Origin: Oncomelania hupensis
Taxonomy: Eukaryota > Mollusca > Gastropoda > Littorinimorpha > Pomatiopsidae
NCBI GenBank assembly: GCA_036898135.1
Contig: CM072511.1
Location: forward strand, 154,895,051 to 154,959,050
Reading direction: 5' to 3'
Length of the DNA stretch: 64,000 nt
Shown: positions 33,027-44,247 of the stretch, in pieces
How the letters are laid out: each line of letters starts with the position of its first letter
Position numbering within the stretch: position 1 is the stretch's first letter
Notes under the pieces: model-generated
The model's input: only the letters and a program-made list of their open reading frames with translations
Told to the model about the DNA's origin: nothing
The model's database searches: none
Translations under genes and position numbers: made by a program

Positions 33027-33905
33027 CCCCATGGGGGTGCCGAGGGTTTCCCTATAAATTGTATCCCCACTTTGTTGAAATGTAGTGCTTTAAATTCCCA
33101 CCGTTTCTGTCATTATCATTTGTTCTTTCTCGCTCCTTATACTATGTTCTTTACTATGGTGTGTCGGATAGCGCAGTGGTTGAAGCACTCGCTACTGTGT
33201 CGCAAGTTAAGCACCGTCCAGTGCGGTTAGCACTTGGATGGATTACCGCAAAACGTGAAGCGACAAATAACAACGCCCCCAGTTGACTCAACGGTGACCG
33301 AGTACCTACTCTCTTAAGGGTGGGGAAGGTAAAGCAGCGAGGGAGAGAGATGGGCATCACCCTCATTACGCTGGCCCAAGATAAGTGTGATCTCCAACAT
33401 CACGCTCCCCTACGGCCACAAGGCTATGGGACTACCTTTACCTTTTATTATACTATGTTCTATCAATCTACCAGCTTCTTTGATAGACAAGTCACCTACC
33501 TTTTTTCTTGAAAACTCTCCTAAAACTCCTGATTTGTATATGGAGTCTGTTGTGTCAGCTTGGAGATATCGGACGCTTTTGGCCAAATGGTCACTAGGGC
33601 TTTCTATGGTATTATTATGTAACAATGTAAGCATTTTATATGTATATGTTTTTTTTAAAAATATTTTATAATGAAATTTTATATTATAATTTGTTTCTGT
33701 AACCTGTGGTTCGATAAATTAGCGTCCTCTGCATGGGATGCCTTTTATTATGAAGTGACCGTCTGGTGGAGTGCCTTCAGTGTTACCGTTAGATTTGTTG
33801 CAGCAGATCTTCTATACGAATCAGGGGTGAGTCCTCTTTCAACCAAGTTGCGGTCCTGATTCGGTTCTTTGCAATCCGCTGGACCCTGTAAACAATGACT
33901 AACTA
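33027..33905 (+). repeat. Dispersed repeat family F, copy with nested SINE
   Basis: Begins CATGGGGGTGCCGAGGGTTT, has the TATCCCCAC block and the GGTCACTAGGGCTTTCTATGG block, and ends with CAATCCGCTGGACCCTGTAA and a (CTAA)n tail to 33916. A 5S-type SINE (33151-33447) is inserted in it. Family F is 600-650 bp, non-coding, and ends in different short tandem tails in different copies, which suggests target-primed reverse transcription. Confidence 0.85.
33151..33447 (+). mobile_element. SINE family D with tRNA-like head and 5S-rRNA-like promoter
   Basis: The head has GGATAGCGCAGTGGTTGAAG, which fits a box-A-like tRNA stretch. It is followed by CAAGTTAAGCACCGTC and GCGGTTAGCACTTGGATGG, which closely match the internal promoter (box A, intermediate element, box C) of 5S rRNA. 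A ~200-bp body follows, ending CTACCTTTACCTTT. The target duplication TTATACTATGTTCT is present at 33137-33150 and 33448-33461, so the boundaries are firm. A second copy lies at 39036-39330. 5S-derived SINEs are known as SINE3; a tRNA-like segment joined to a 5S segment is rarer. Confidence 0.88.
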
Positions 33906-34007
33906 ACTAACTAACTTGAGAAGACACCTGAAAGAAGTCTTCAGGAAAAAACAAAAAAACATCTTCATGCGAAAAGAATAACAAGTATCCACAGTGTGGC
34001 TGGTACC

Positions 34008-34650
34008 CCCGTTGGGGTGCCGGGGGTTTCAGTATAAATAGTATCCCCACTTTCTGGAAATTTAGTGCTTTAAATTCCCACTGGCGCTGTCTTTCTCATT
34101 TGTTCTTTCTCATTCCTGCTCTATTCTATCAATCTGCTATACTATCTTCTTCTTCACTAGACCAGACGTCTACCTTTTTTCTTGAAAACTCTTCCGGGAC
34201 AAGACTCCTTATTTGTGTATGAGGTCATTTGGATCAGCTTGGGAATACATGTATTGGACGCTTTCTGCCAGGTGGTCACTAGGGCTTCCTATGATGTTAT
34301 TATTTAGCAATGTAGGCATTTTATATGTATGTGTTTTGTTGATAATTTATAATGATGTTTGTATTCTATTTTGTTTCAAATCAATCAATCTTTAATTTAA
34401 TGTCTGTTCACACATTTAGGTGATATTAGACACATCTATTTTGTTTTTGTAAACGGGGTTCGATAAATTAGAGTATAGCCTCAGCGTCCCCTGCGTGGGA
34501 TGTCTTTATTGTAAAGTGACTGGCTGGTGGAGAGCTTTCAGTTTTACCACGAGGGTTGTTTCAGCAGATCTTTTATGCAGATCGGGGGTTGTCCGGTCCT
34601 GATTTGGCTTGGAAGAATCCGCTGGACCTAAAGCAATAATCATGTAATGT
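34008..34650 (+). repeat. Dispersed repeat family F, full copy
   Basis: Starts CCCCCGTTGGGGTGCCGGGG and carries CAGTATAAATAGTATCCCC close to the start, a possible TATA box. It ends GAATCCGCTGGACCTAAAGC followed by a short ATGTA-unit tail (34630-34650). A short TGATTAAATTCAATC-like stretch near 34380-34430 is an extra insertion compared with other copies. Confidence 0.85.
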
Positions 34651-34954
34651 AATGTAAAGGTTGGCAACATGGTTAGGAAGAGACCCACTGTTTTTTGAAA
34701 GAGCATTCTTGGACAAAAAAAAAATTTCTAAAATATAGGGGAGCAGTGTGTGGAGTTTTTGAACACACATTTTGTTTAGAAGGTTGGACAAGGGGGATAA
34801 CAAGTGTGTGTAGACCACTGTTGATGAAGTTTTCTCGCCTAAAGAAGATGGGACTGCAGTTTATTGCTAGCATCTTGGAGATAATCCTTGCTGGAGATAA
34901 TTTTTGTTGGAGATAATCCTTCTTTGGAGATAATCCTTCTCAGATACTGTCATC

Positions 34955-36297
34955 CAGGGAATGGGAGCATGAAAGAAAAGAGCCTAGGAAAGAGCTATGG
35001 AAACGTGATAGGAAAAAACTATGGGAGCATAATAGAAATAGCCTAGGGAGCGTTATAAAAAAGAGCTATGGGAGAGTGATAGGAAAGAGCTATGGGAGCG
35101 TGATAGAAATAGCCTAGGGAGCGCTATAAAAAAGAACTATGGGAGCATGATAGGAAAGAGCTATAGGAGCATGATTGGAAAGCGCTATAGGAGCATGATA
35201 GGAAAGAACTATGGGAGAGTGATAGGAAAGAGCTATGGGAGAGTGATAGGAAAGAGCTATGGGAGCATGATAGGAAAGAGCTATGGGAGAGTGATAGGAA
35301 AGAGCTATGGGAGAGTGATAGGAAAGAGCTATGGGAGAGTGATAGGAAAGAACTATGGGAGAGTGATAGGAAAGAGCTATGGGAGAGTGATAGGAAAGAG
35401 CTTTGGGAGCATGATAGGAAAGAGCTATGGGAGAGTGATAGGAAAGAGCTATGGGAGAGTGATAGGAAAGAGCTTTGGGAGCATGATAGGAAAGAGCTAT
35501 GGGAGCATGATAGGAAAGAGCTATGGGAGCATGATAGGAAAGAACTATGGGAGAGTGATAGGAAAGAACTATGGGAGAGTGATAGGAAAGAGCTATGGGA
35601 GAGTGATAGGAAAGAGCTATGGGAGCATGATAGGAAAGAGCTATGGGAGAGTGATAGGAAAGAGCTATGGGAACACGATAGGAAAGAGCTTTGGGAGCAT
35701 GATAGGAAAGAGCTATGGGAGCATGATAGGAAAGGGCTAAGGGAGCATGATAGGAAAGAGCTATGGGAGCATGATTGGAAAGCGCTATGGGAGCATGATA
35801 GGAAAGAGCTTTGGGAGCATGAGAGGAAAGAGCTATGGGAGCATGATAGGAAAGAGCTTTGGGAGCATGAGAGGAAAGAGCTATGGGAGCATGAGAGGAA
35901 AGAGCTATGGGAGCATGATAGGAAAGAGCTTTGGGAGCATGAGAGGAAAGAGCTATGGGAGCATGATAGGAAAGAGATATGGGAGCTTAATCGGAAAGAA
36001 CTATGGGAGCATGATAGGAAAGAGCTATAGGAACATGATAGGAAAGAGCTATGGGAACATGATAGGAAAGAGCTATTGGAACATGATAGGAATGAGCTAT
36101 GGGAACATGATAGGAAAGAGCTATGGGAACATGATAGGAAAGAGCTATGGGAACATGATAGGAAAGAGCTATGGGAGCATGATATGAAAGAGCTATGGGA
36201 GCATGATAGGAATGAGCTATGGGAACATGATATGAAAGAGCTATTGGAACATGATAGGAAAGAGCTATGGGAACATGACAGGAAAGAGCTCGCTATA
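34955..36297 (+). repeat. 24-bp minisatellite, about 50 units
   Basis: The unit is GATAGGAAAGAGCTATGGGAG plus CAT or AGT. It is regular from about 35147 and irregular before that. Because 24 is a multiple of three, long open frames run through it (SYGSMIGK and WEHDRKEL octapeptides). The GAGAGT and GAGCAT variants, and a CTTTGG variant of CTATGG, form local patterns. No start context or domain supports translation. Confidence 0.93.
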
Positions 36298-36451
36298 TAT
36301 ATGTAAGCCTCGTGTGTGAATAAAATGATGTAATCTCTATCATACTGGTAAGGGTGAAATGACGTGACTCGATTATATAACCTATTCGTGTGAGTGAATG
36401 GATATTCATGTATGTAATGGAGTGCTCTTCCTTACAAACATAAATGTACAC

Positions 36452-36490
<39 letters not shown>

Positions 36491-37317
36491 ACACACACCA
36501 AAACCACACACACATACACACACACACGCACGTACGCACACACAAACGCACACACATATTTACATACAATTACGACTAGATTCAGATTCAGAAAACTTTA
36601 TTATCTCCAAGGAGAAATTCTAACATGGATTTGCTGTCAGCAAAAGGTAATAAAATGTAACAATACTATAAACATGTAAACATGTACGTGTAATCACGCT
36701 TATGTACATATTAACAAGAACATTTCCGACACATTGTAAAACTTAAAATACATATCACACTACATGTCCTTATTGCACTTCAACATAAATAAATAAAACA
36801 CCTACCCACAAACACACACACCCACACACACACATCCATACACACATGGGTTAGACATTAGATTATAAAATTATAAACGTTATAAAGCATCTTAAAAAAT
36901 ATACAATCATCAAACTCTGCGTATCATTCTAGCACTGACAATCACAGATTTTAAAACTTATGCATTAGTTAACTAGATACATACTGAATAGTTGAAAAAT
37001 TGCTGCAAATAACTATATATAATATTGACTATAAGTATAATATGGCATATTAGCATACTACATTCACTCCTAGTCATAGCCGAATGAATTTCTATAAAGC
37101 AGGTACTGCCTGCATACGCTTTAAAGACGACGATGGTAACCACACCATAAGACAATGGATCTTTTGAAACACTATTATTATTATTATTATTTTAATACTG
37201 TACGAATTACCTAGCCTACTTCTTTGTTCTCCAGATAACTAATAATACTTATACGTGTCTATTTCTTTTGACAGCTCGTCTGTCGCCACAACGATCATTA
37301 CAATCACAAAACAGTAC
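36298..37317. other. CA array and a LINE-like 3' tail, otherwise unassigned
   Basis: CA-rich sequence lies at 36456-36560. On the minus strand, GGAGATAATAAAGTTTTCTG followed by AATCTGAATCT (36576-36625) resembles a LINE 3' end with a short tandem tail. The following stretch to 37200 may be its untranslated region. No gene seen. Confidence 0.5.
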
Positions 37318-37565
37318 CAGGAGTGTTCTATCATAACTTGTCTAGACCTCTAACTAGGACGCAATGTAAACGGGATTTAGGGTACATATGCTTGGAATTG
37401 TACACCGAGTGCCTGGTCTATAACTTGAATAGAACCAGGGCCAGGAGTGTTCTATCATAACGTGTCTAGACCTGTAACCAGGACACAATATAAACGGGAT
37501 TTAGGGTACATATGCTTGGGATTGTACATCGAGTGGTCTGTAACTTGAATAGAACCAGGGCCAGG
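37318..37565. repeat. Tandem duplication, ~122-bp unit
   Basis: The block from CAGGAGTGTTCTATCATAAC to AATAGAACCAGGG (37318-37441) is repeated with few changes (37442-37565). Confidence 0.9.
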
Positions 37566-38123
37566 ATGCATGCAGTATACCAAACATCCGTGCAGTGTTA
37601 TTATAAATCCTTCATCGTTAACGGTCCTGGGGCCAGTTTTATGAACGGGTGAACGAATAGTAAATGTGCACCTCTACGTGATGTATAAGTTATTGCACAT
37701 GCAATACGCCCTTTCATAACACTGGTTCCTGGTGTATAGGGTAAATGATGCCTAGATTTGAAAAAACTAGATCATTTTTTCTTTCTTGTTCTCTTTCTTT
37801 CTGTCATTCTTTCTTCTTCTTTTTTTCTTAAGGCGATGGGCCATTATGGGCAGCTTTTGTCATTGTGAGATGAAATCCTAGTTCTGTAATAGATAATTTG
37901 CCGCTAGGTACATCCCTTGACGTCTGCGGGCGTGCAAGCGTTCAGTCCCCATAACTTCGGGCGAAAACATTGGCCGCGCCTGACTTTTTATGTGTGTCTC
38001 GTGGAATTGTAACCGCCGAAGTCATTTTATTATTTGTTAACATGCAAGTGTCTGTCTGTGTGCATGCGTGCGTGCGCTTAGAGCAGACTACTATAGTATG
38101 GAATTTCGCGCTTTATAAAATAA

Positions 38124-38195
<72 letters not shown>

Positions 38196-38262
38196 GTTGT
38201 TGTTGTTGTTGTGGTTGTGGTTGTGGTTGTGGTTGAGGTGGTGGTGGTTGTTGTTGTTGTTG

Positions 38263-38327
<65 letters not shown>

Positions 38328-38328
38328 G
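38124..38328. repeat. Compound (TTA)n(TTG)n(ATT)n microsatellite
   Basis: TTA units (38124-38195), a TTG/GTGGTT centre (38196-38265) and TTA units again (38266-38328). Confidence 0.94.
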
Positions 38329-39028
38329 TACATAGACGGTGCGAAAGTGGAGAGAGTGACAAACTACAAATACCTGGGGACGATTCTCGACAACAAACTG
38401 TCCTTTGACCAAAACACAGCTGAGATAGAAAAGAACTGCCGACCTCGACTGTACTGCCTTCAGAAACTCCGTTCTTTGAACATCAGCCGACCCATTCTTT
38501 CTTCTTTTTATCGCTGTTTTATTGAATCAGTTTTGACCTTTGGTTTTATCTGCTGGTTTGGAGGGCTAAGTGTAAAGAACAAGAGGGTGCTTGACAGATT
38601 GGTGAGAGTGTGTGCGAGAGTGACGGGTGAAAGACAAAACAGTTTGAGAGAACTGCATGAATACCGTGTGGTGAGGAAGGCGGGAGTGGTTATGAAAGAC
38701 ACTTCACATGTTTTAGCAAAGTATTATGACATGTTGCCCTCTGGTCGCAGACTGCGTGTGCCTAAAGGTTCTCTTGTAAGAACGAAAAACAGTTTTATCC
38801 CAAAATCTATTGAGTTTTTAAATAAGCGTTAAGTAATTTTTTTTTAATATAAGATCTTGATGTTTGAGATGTCATTTAATACTGGAAATTTACTATAGAT
38901 GTAGCTTACTGTGTACCTGTTTTTATCTATGTATGTATTGTTTTAATGTTTCATACCGATCAGCAATTGTATGTCATAATTTCTCTGTTGAGATAATAAA
39001 GTATTCCTGAACTTGAACTTGAACTTAT
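38329..39028 (+). mobile_element. Non-LTR retrotransposon 3' fragment (YKYLGTILD type)
   Basis: The frame (to 38832) encodes the C-terminal part of a LINE polyprotein: TNYKYLGTILDNKLSFDQN, then SSFYRCFIESVLTFGF and CWFGGLSVKNKRVLDRLVR, ending PKSIEFLNKR. About 170 bp of untranslated sequence follows, then GAGATAATAAAG and an ACTTGA-unit tail (39008-39026). The 5' part including the RT active site is missing. It resembles Rex1/Babar-like LINEs (not verified). Confidence 0.82.
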
Positions 39029-39035
39029 TATTATT

Positions 39036-39330
39036 CGGGTGTCGGATAGTGCAGTGGTTGGAGCACTCGCTACTGTGTCGCAAGTTAAGCACCGTCCAGT
39101 GCGGTTAGCACTTGGATGGGTGAGCGCAAACCGTCAAGCGACAAATAACAACGCTCCCAGTTGGTTTAACTGTGACTGAGTACCTACTCTCTTAAGGGTG
39201 GGGAAGGTAAAGCAGCGAGGGAGAGAGATGGGCATCACCCTCATTACGCTGGCCCAAGATAAGTGTGATCTCCAACATCACGCTCCCCTATGGCCACAAG
39301 GCTATGGGACCACCTTTACCTATTATTGGG
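39036..39330 (+). mobile_element. SINE family D, second copy
   Basis: Nearly identical in layout to 33151-33447: GTGTCGGATAGTGCAGTGG head, AAGTTAAGCACCGTC and GGTTAGCACTTGGATGGGTG 5S-like promoter, and the same body ending CCACCTTTACCT. It landed directly after the LINE tail at 39028. Confidence 0.88.
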
Positions 39331-39366
39331 TATAGATACATTGTTGTTTTTTAAATAGAGTAGAAT

Positions 39367-39830
39367 AAAGAAGGAATGGTGCTGGTAATGGGAGACGAGA
39401 TCAGGCATTTTTAAGGAGGAGATGAGTTTTTAAGTTGGACTTAAAAGAGATTACCGGTTATCGCAGCTCTTCGAACATTGCCTCTTTCAAGTCCAACTTA
39501 AAAACTCATCTCCTCCTTAAAAACGCCTGATCTCGTCTCCCATTACCAGCATCATTCCTTCTTTCCTGATTCAGTGTCACACCGCACGCCCCCAGCCCCC
39601 TCACTCCTTAGCTACTCTCCTCTCCCCCTCCCTCCCTCCCTCCTCTTTTATAGTTTACTTGTAAATATTCTTTTTCGTGTTTGTATTATGTCTTTGCATA
39701 GTTTATTTGTGTCTTGTTTTTGTTTCAGTTCTTTTCCTATGTATTTCGATGGTAACGTTAAGTATAAATGCGTGAGAACTGCGCTGTGAACTGATGTCAT
39801 TAGGAAAAAGCGATATATATATAATTAGTA
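39367..39830 (+). mobile_element. LINE 3' end with folded-back 5' segment
   Basis: 39460-39530 encodes the LINE C-terminus RSSSNIASFKSNLKTHLLL before a stop, followed by untranslated sequence ending near AAAAAGCGATATATATA. The upstream 39367-39449 is the reverse complement of 39482-39563 with about three mismatches over ~80 bp, leaving a 32-nt loop (39450-39481). The copy thus begins with an inverted duplicate of its own 3' part. Confidence 0.8.
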
Positions 39831-39885
39831 TATCTTATTTCCTTATTAGTATATCTTATTTCCTTATTATTATTTTATTTTTTTA

Positions 39886-39906
39886 ATTATTAATATTATT
39901 ATTATT

Positions 39907-39953
<47 letters not shown>

Positions 39954-39985
39954 AATCATCATCATCATCACCATCATTATTATTA
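39886..39985. repeat. (ATT)n(ATC)n microsatellite
   Basis: ATT units followed by a long ATC run (39909-39975) downstream of the LINE 3' end. Confidence 0.92.
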
Positions 39986-40269
39986 AATAAAACGTTTTCG
40001 AAAAACTTTTAGAATATTTTTTTTTAACAAGGGATTTTTTTTTTACATTTTAAGAATGAGCAACGCAGGTAAAACAAATGGGTAGGTTCATAGTCTTAAA
40101 GGGGTACCTGTAGATACAGGCTATGATAACCAGTGTACAGAGATTTGCAGATGGCGTGTGCAGCCAAGAATTGAGAGAGCAAACATGTTGTGCGTGATGT
40201 CAGTTCATTGGGCGTACCTACACAAAAAAATACCCCAAGGCTTGTTGTCATCGGATGTAGCTTTGACAA

Positions 40270-40572
40270 TGCAGTTGTGTGTGTGTGTGTGTGTGTGTGT
40301 TCACACACACATCCGAGGTCACACAGTATTATCATGACTTTCCTGAAACCGTTAACGCCTCATACGTTGTGCTGACAATGGGTCATATGTCGTACCACTT
40401 TTAAAGTACTTTTAAGTGTTCGAACACTAACCCTAACCCTAACCCAGCCCTAACCCTAACGAATCATTGTTCTGACGTCAAAACAAGTAGGTCTGTCAAA
40501 ACAAGTTATGTAGATGTTCACTGGTTTGTCCAGATAACACCGTGTAACCATGCCCACATGTGTGTGTGTGTG
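40270..40572 (-). mobile_element. MITE-like element type 2, second copy
   Basis: This is the reverse complement of 31733-31955 in layout. CCGAGGTCACACAGTATTATC at the low end and GATAACACCGTGTAACC at the high end form the inverted ends. Between them lie AACCCTAACCCTAACCCAGC (the TTAGGG core) and TTCTGACGTCAAAACA. GT arrays are at 40276-40305 and 40558-40572. The CACACACACAT after the first GT array forms a local palindrome. Confidence 0.7.
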
Positions 40573-40610
40573 AAGATATCATCATCATCATCATCATCTT
40601 CTTCTTCTTC

Positions 40611-40759
40611 TTCTAAACTTCTTTTAAACTAAAAAGTACAACTTATGTTAATCCGATGAATAAAAATTGATACAACTTCTTCTTCTTCTGCTTCTTCTAA
40701 ACTAAAAAGTACAACTTATGTTAATCCGATTAATAAAAATTGATACAACAACAACGACA

Positions 40760-40790
<31 letters not shown>

Positions 40791-40860
40791 CTTCTTCTTC
40801 TTCTTCTTCTTCTTCTTCTTCTTCTTCTTCTTCTTCTTCTTCTTCTTCTTCTTCTTCTTC
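40611..40860. repeat. ~76-bp duplication and (TTC)n array
   Basis: The stretch AAACTAAAAAGTACAACTTA plus following bases occurs twice (about 40626 and 40699). It is followed by 100 bp of perfect TTC units (40761-40860), i.e. GAA on the minus strand. Confidence 0.93.
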
Positions 40861-41679
40861 TATACACTCATTGTGCATCAGTTTTAAAAAAGTGGATTTA
40901 TTCACAAGTCGTGTAAGCTCACACTTCGCCCGCAAATGTTGTAACACTGGGATAAACATCATCATTACATATCCCGTACGCCAAATCCTCAAGTCCTCCC
41001 TCTGTTTTTACCGTAGGGTACGCGGGCGGGTCTCAAAGCCTAATGCCTGATTGCCTAATCTTTGATTGCGCCCGATGGCCTAGATTCCTAAATACCGCCT
41101 TCAGGACCGCCGTGTCTTACGAACTTTAACTTAGTAGTATTTTTTTAAACCTTTGTCCTTTTATTTCTGAACACAAAATAATAAATCATTCATCTAAGCA
41201 AAAGGCTATTTGACCAAGAGGGAAGGGTGAGCTGGCTTGTTAGCCCAAAAGGAAGTAGGGTTGGGACGGTGAGGGTTAAGGGGTTGGCATACATTTAAAT
41301 TTACGCGTAAACGTGAAGGGCATAATTGTAACTATTTAGCATGTAATCACAATGAGGAAAATAGAAGAAGAAGAAAATAAGGAAGAGAAAGAAGAAAATA
41401 TAACATTCCACGTTGAGTCTGACGTCATGTTTGATCAGTGCTCTGAACAGCTCTTTACTAAACACCCATAACAGCTAAGGCACCCACCTATAATTATGGA
41501 AGAACAGTGTGGTGTTGACGTACGCGTTTAGCAGTATTTGTGTGACGTCAAACCCAGTCAGGCAAAAAGGCAGCGAGTTTATCGCTGGTGATCTGGGTCC
41601 CAGCTGTTGCATTGATATGTGTATACGTATTAGGGCATGTTCCGTTTTCATATTAGGCAAAAATAAATAATATGTCTGT
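40861..41679. other. Unassigned, no gene seen
   Basis: No domain, repeat family or RNA box was recognised. Confidence 0.4.
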
Positions 41680-41970
41680 TTACGGTAACATAGGGGGAAA
41701 AAACTAGGGTAGATAGGTAGGCTTCCTTCCTCCTACCCCCCCCCCTCCTCCCTCCCTTATCACCTCTCCCCATTGTTAGCAACGAAACGGAAGTTTAACA
41801 GGAGTGACCATTCTTTACTCCTTCTTGCTTTGAGCTTACCTCTCTTCTGTCGTCTGTTCAATGGCTAAGCGCAAACAGTTCCATTTGGGTGCGATTTTTT
41901 TTGGATTTTTTCTTCTTTTTTTTTTTCTCCAGAGATCCCTCAAAGAAAGTTTAGGGTTGGGCCAAAACAT
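41680..41970 (+). repeat. Dispersed repeat family G, copy 2
   Basis: Shares CTGTTTACGGTAACATAGGG, GGGTGCGATTTTTTTTGG and GAAAGTTTAGGGTTGG with 28332-28520. A C-rich stretch and about 100 bp more lie in the middle. Confidence 0.7.
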
Positions 41971-42685
41971 GTTGTGGAAGCTGCAGCTTTTGTTGTTATT
42001 GTTGCCTTTGTATTACTATTATATTGTGATGAGATCATGCCAATATTGACATTTGGTGTATGTGTGTGTTGGCAGATTTCACGATTTCTTCCATCGAACC
42101 TCACATCAACGGTGACGTCGTGTAAACCACTAACGGCGTCTTGGGATCAGTGAACACATTTTCTGGAGCGCACGCGTGAAATATTTCGTGCTGTCCAAAG
42201 CAGTGAAATCTGAAGAAAGTCTGTAGGAAGAAAGCCTCGCCATAAAATAATACAAAAGTATACAATTAAACCTGTGATAAAGATCTCTTTATTTGTCTGT
42301 GTGGCGGATTCCTCCTCAAAAGCAGGAAGCGAAAACTTAGTGCGCAATATCCGACTAGGGTAGTGTTATCTCATAGAGTACCCAGGATTAACTGCTTAAC
42401 GGTAAAGTTTCAGCTGCAGCTAGGCAGGCACATGCTGTTTACACAGAATGTAAAAATATATATATTTTTGTGTGTGTTTTTTTTTTCTTTCTGGGGAGAA
42501 ATGTCTCGCGAATCTACAACAAAGACATTCAGTAAACAGTGTGTGGAGTTGTCCAGAAGGAGTGTTGTCTGGTCATATAATCTGTGTTGTCCTTAAGCAG
42601 AGCTGTCAGTCGAGTCCAGCAAGTCCTTTTTTGTGTCATTAGTGTCTGCTGTGCGTGTCTAGGCCTTATCTAACCGCTCTCCGCC
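41971..42685 (+). promoter_or_regulatory. Presumed promoter and 5' untranslated region of C1GALT1
   Basis: This is the stretch before the ATG at 42686. No TATA box is obvious near a defined start. The last 80 bases are less AT-rich. Transcript data are needed to place the start site. I see no other feature here. Confidence 0.3.
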
Positions 42686-42980
42686 ATGTCGATGACCCGC
42701 ATGACGCGCGGGAACGTTCAGTTTCTCTTTGGCCTCGCCCTCGGCATTAGTGCGTCATTCGTGTGGACGTCATTCCGACAACTGACGCAGCAAGAGGCTT
42801 TCGTGCGCGTGATGGACAGCAAGAACGGTGCTCTGCAACGAGGTCTGCAGAATGCGATCAAAGACTACCCACGTGGCTTCCAGCTTGACCTGGAAGAGCA
42901 CGAGATGCACGCGCTGATGGATAACTTGCCTGTCGCCCACGCCCGAGCTGCCAAGTTTGAGGACGAACATGCGCATCATG
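42686..42980 (+). CDS. C1GALT1: Core 1 beta-1,3-galactosyltransferase, exon 1 (cytoplasmic tail, membrane anchor, stem)
   Basis: The first coding exon starts at ATG 42686 (context CCGCCATGT). It encodes a short cytoplasmic tail with basic residues (MSMTRMTRGN), a hydrophobic segment (VQFLFGLALGISASFVW, residues 11-27) fitting a type II signal anchor, then a polar stem ending DEHAHH. The exon ends at 42980 with one base of the next codon, followed by GTAGGT. This matches the phase of the acceptor at 63056, where the codon completes to Asp and the frame continues DDTVAKQLAEKVRVL. The enzyme transfers galactose from UDP-Gal to GalNAc-Ser/Thr in the Golgi, making the core 1 (T antigen) O-glycan. 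Identification rests mainly on exon 2; stem regions are poorly conserved. Confidence 0.85.
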
Positions 42981-43004
42981 GTAGGTCATCATACTTCTCC
43001 TCCT

Positions 43005-43055
43005 CCTCATAATCATAATCATCATCATCAGCAGCAGCAGCAGCAGCAACAGTTG

Positions 43056-43111
<56 letters not shown>

Positions 43112-43160
43112 GCTGCAGCAGCAGCAGCAGCAACAGCATCATCATCATCATCATCATTAT
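43005..43160. repeat. (ATC)n and (AGC)n arrays next to the splice donor
   Basis: ATC and CAG/CAA units alternate: short ATC, GCAGCAGCAG, seventeen ATC units, GCAGCAGCAG and ATC again. The array begins about 25 bp after the exon 1 donor. The open frames across it (poly-His, poly-Met) are not genes. Confidence 0.93.
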
Positions 43161-43290
43161 CACCAGTGTCGCACTAGAGTCATGGAGCTGCAATATGCAT
43201 AATGATAAGTATAAGGATAAATAACAGCAACAACACTTTTAACTATTGAGTTACATTTGTGCATGAAGAACAACAATGTTCCAAGTGAGA

Positions 43291-43295
<5 letters not shown>

Positions 43296-43374
<79 letters not shown>

Positions 43375-43503
43375 CGGCAGACAGAGATACAGACATATAG
43401 ACAAAGACAGACAGATAGAGACATAGACAGAGAGTGAGATTAAGAGACAGACGAACAGAGATAGAGAGAGACAGAGACAGGGAGGGAGACGATGAGACGG
43501 ATG

Positions 43504-43565
<62 letters not shown>
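43296..43565. repeat. (GA)n / (CAGA)n microsatellites
   Basis: GA array at 43298-43360, degenerate CAGA/GATA units to 43500, and a second GA array at 43508-43564. Confidence 0.93.
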
Positions 43566-43568
<3 letters not shown>

Positions 43569-43848
43569 TTTGGGCTTTTTATTTATTACGGATTAATATT
43601 TTAAACTAAGTAAAGTTAATCCCTCCAAAGAGTCTCTTAACGAATGAACACAATGCAGGACTAACTTTTAATTAACTTGAAAACCACCCAGACATGTCAT
43701 TAGATAATGCTAACAAAAATCATCCTAAAATATAATATATTTTTAACATCAATTATGTAACAAACGGAATAGATCACAATCCTACCACCATTTCCTTCAC
43801 GCTTTGAGTTCGATTGAAGAAAAAGTGCGAGATGTCTTCCTTTATTAT

Positions 43849-44247
43849 TTTTCCCCGTTGGGTTGTCGGGGGTTTCAGTACAAATAGTATCCCCACTTTC
43901 TGGAAATTTAGTGCTTTAAAATCCCACTGTCGCTGTCTTTCTCATTTGTTCTTTCTTATTCCTACTCTGTTCTATCAATCTACTTTACTATCTTCTTCTT
44001 CGCTAGACCAGTCAGCTACCTTTTTTCTTGAAAACTCTTCCGGGACAAAACTCCTCATTTGTGTGTGAGGTCTGTTGGATCAGCTTGGAATTATTGGACG
44101 CTTTCTGCGAGGTGGTCACTGGGGCTTCCTATGATGTTATTATTTAGCAATGTAGGCATTTTATGTGTACGTGTTTTGTTGATATTTTATAATGAAGTTT
44201 GTATTCTATTTTGTTTTTGTAAACGGGGGTTCGATAAATTAGAGTAG
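43849..44247 (+). repeat. Dispersed repeat family F, 3'-truncated copy
   Basis: Begins TTTTTCCCCGTTGGGTTGTC, runs through CAAATAGTATCCCCACTTTC and GGTCACTGGGGCTTCCTATG, and stops at GGGGGTTCGATAAATTAGAG, about 200 bp before the usual 3' end. Confidence 0.85.

Noticed and set aside
35147..36187. Repeat protein of SYGSMIGK octapeptides
   Set aside because: Translation of the 24-bp minisatellite; no start context, signal or domain, and the opposite 24-bp phase is equally open. Kept as a repeat.
35147..36297. CRISPR-like direct repeats
   Set aside because: The 24-bp units are contiguous without unique spacers, and the genome is eukaryotic.
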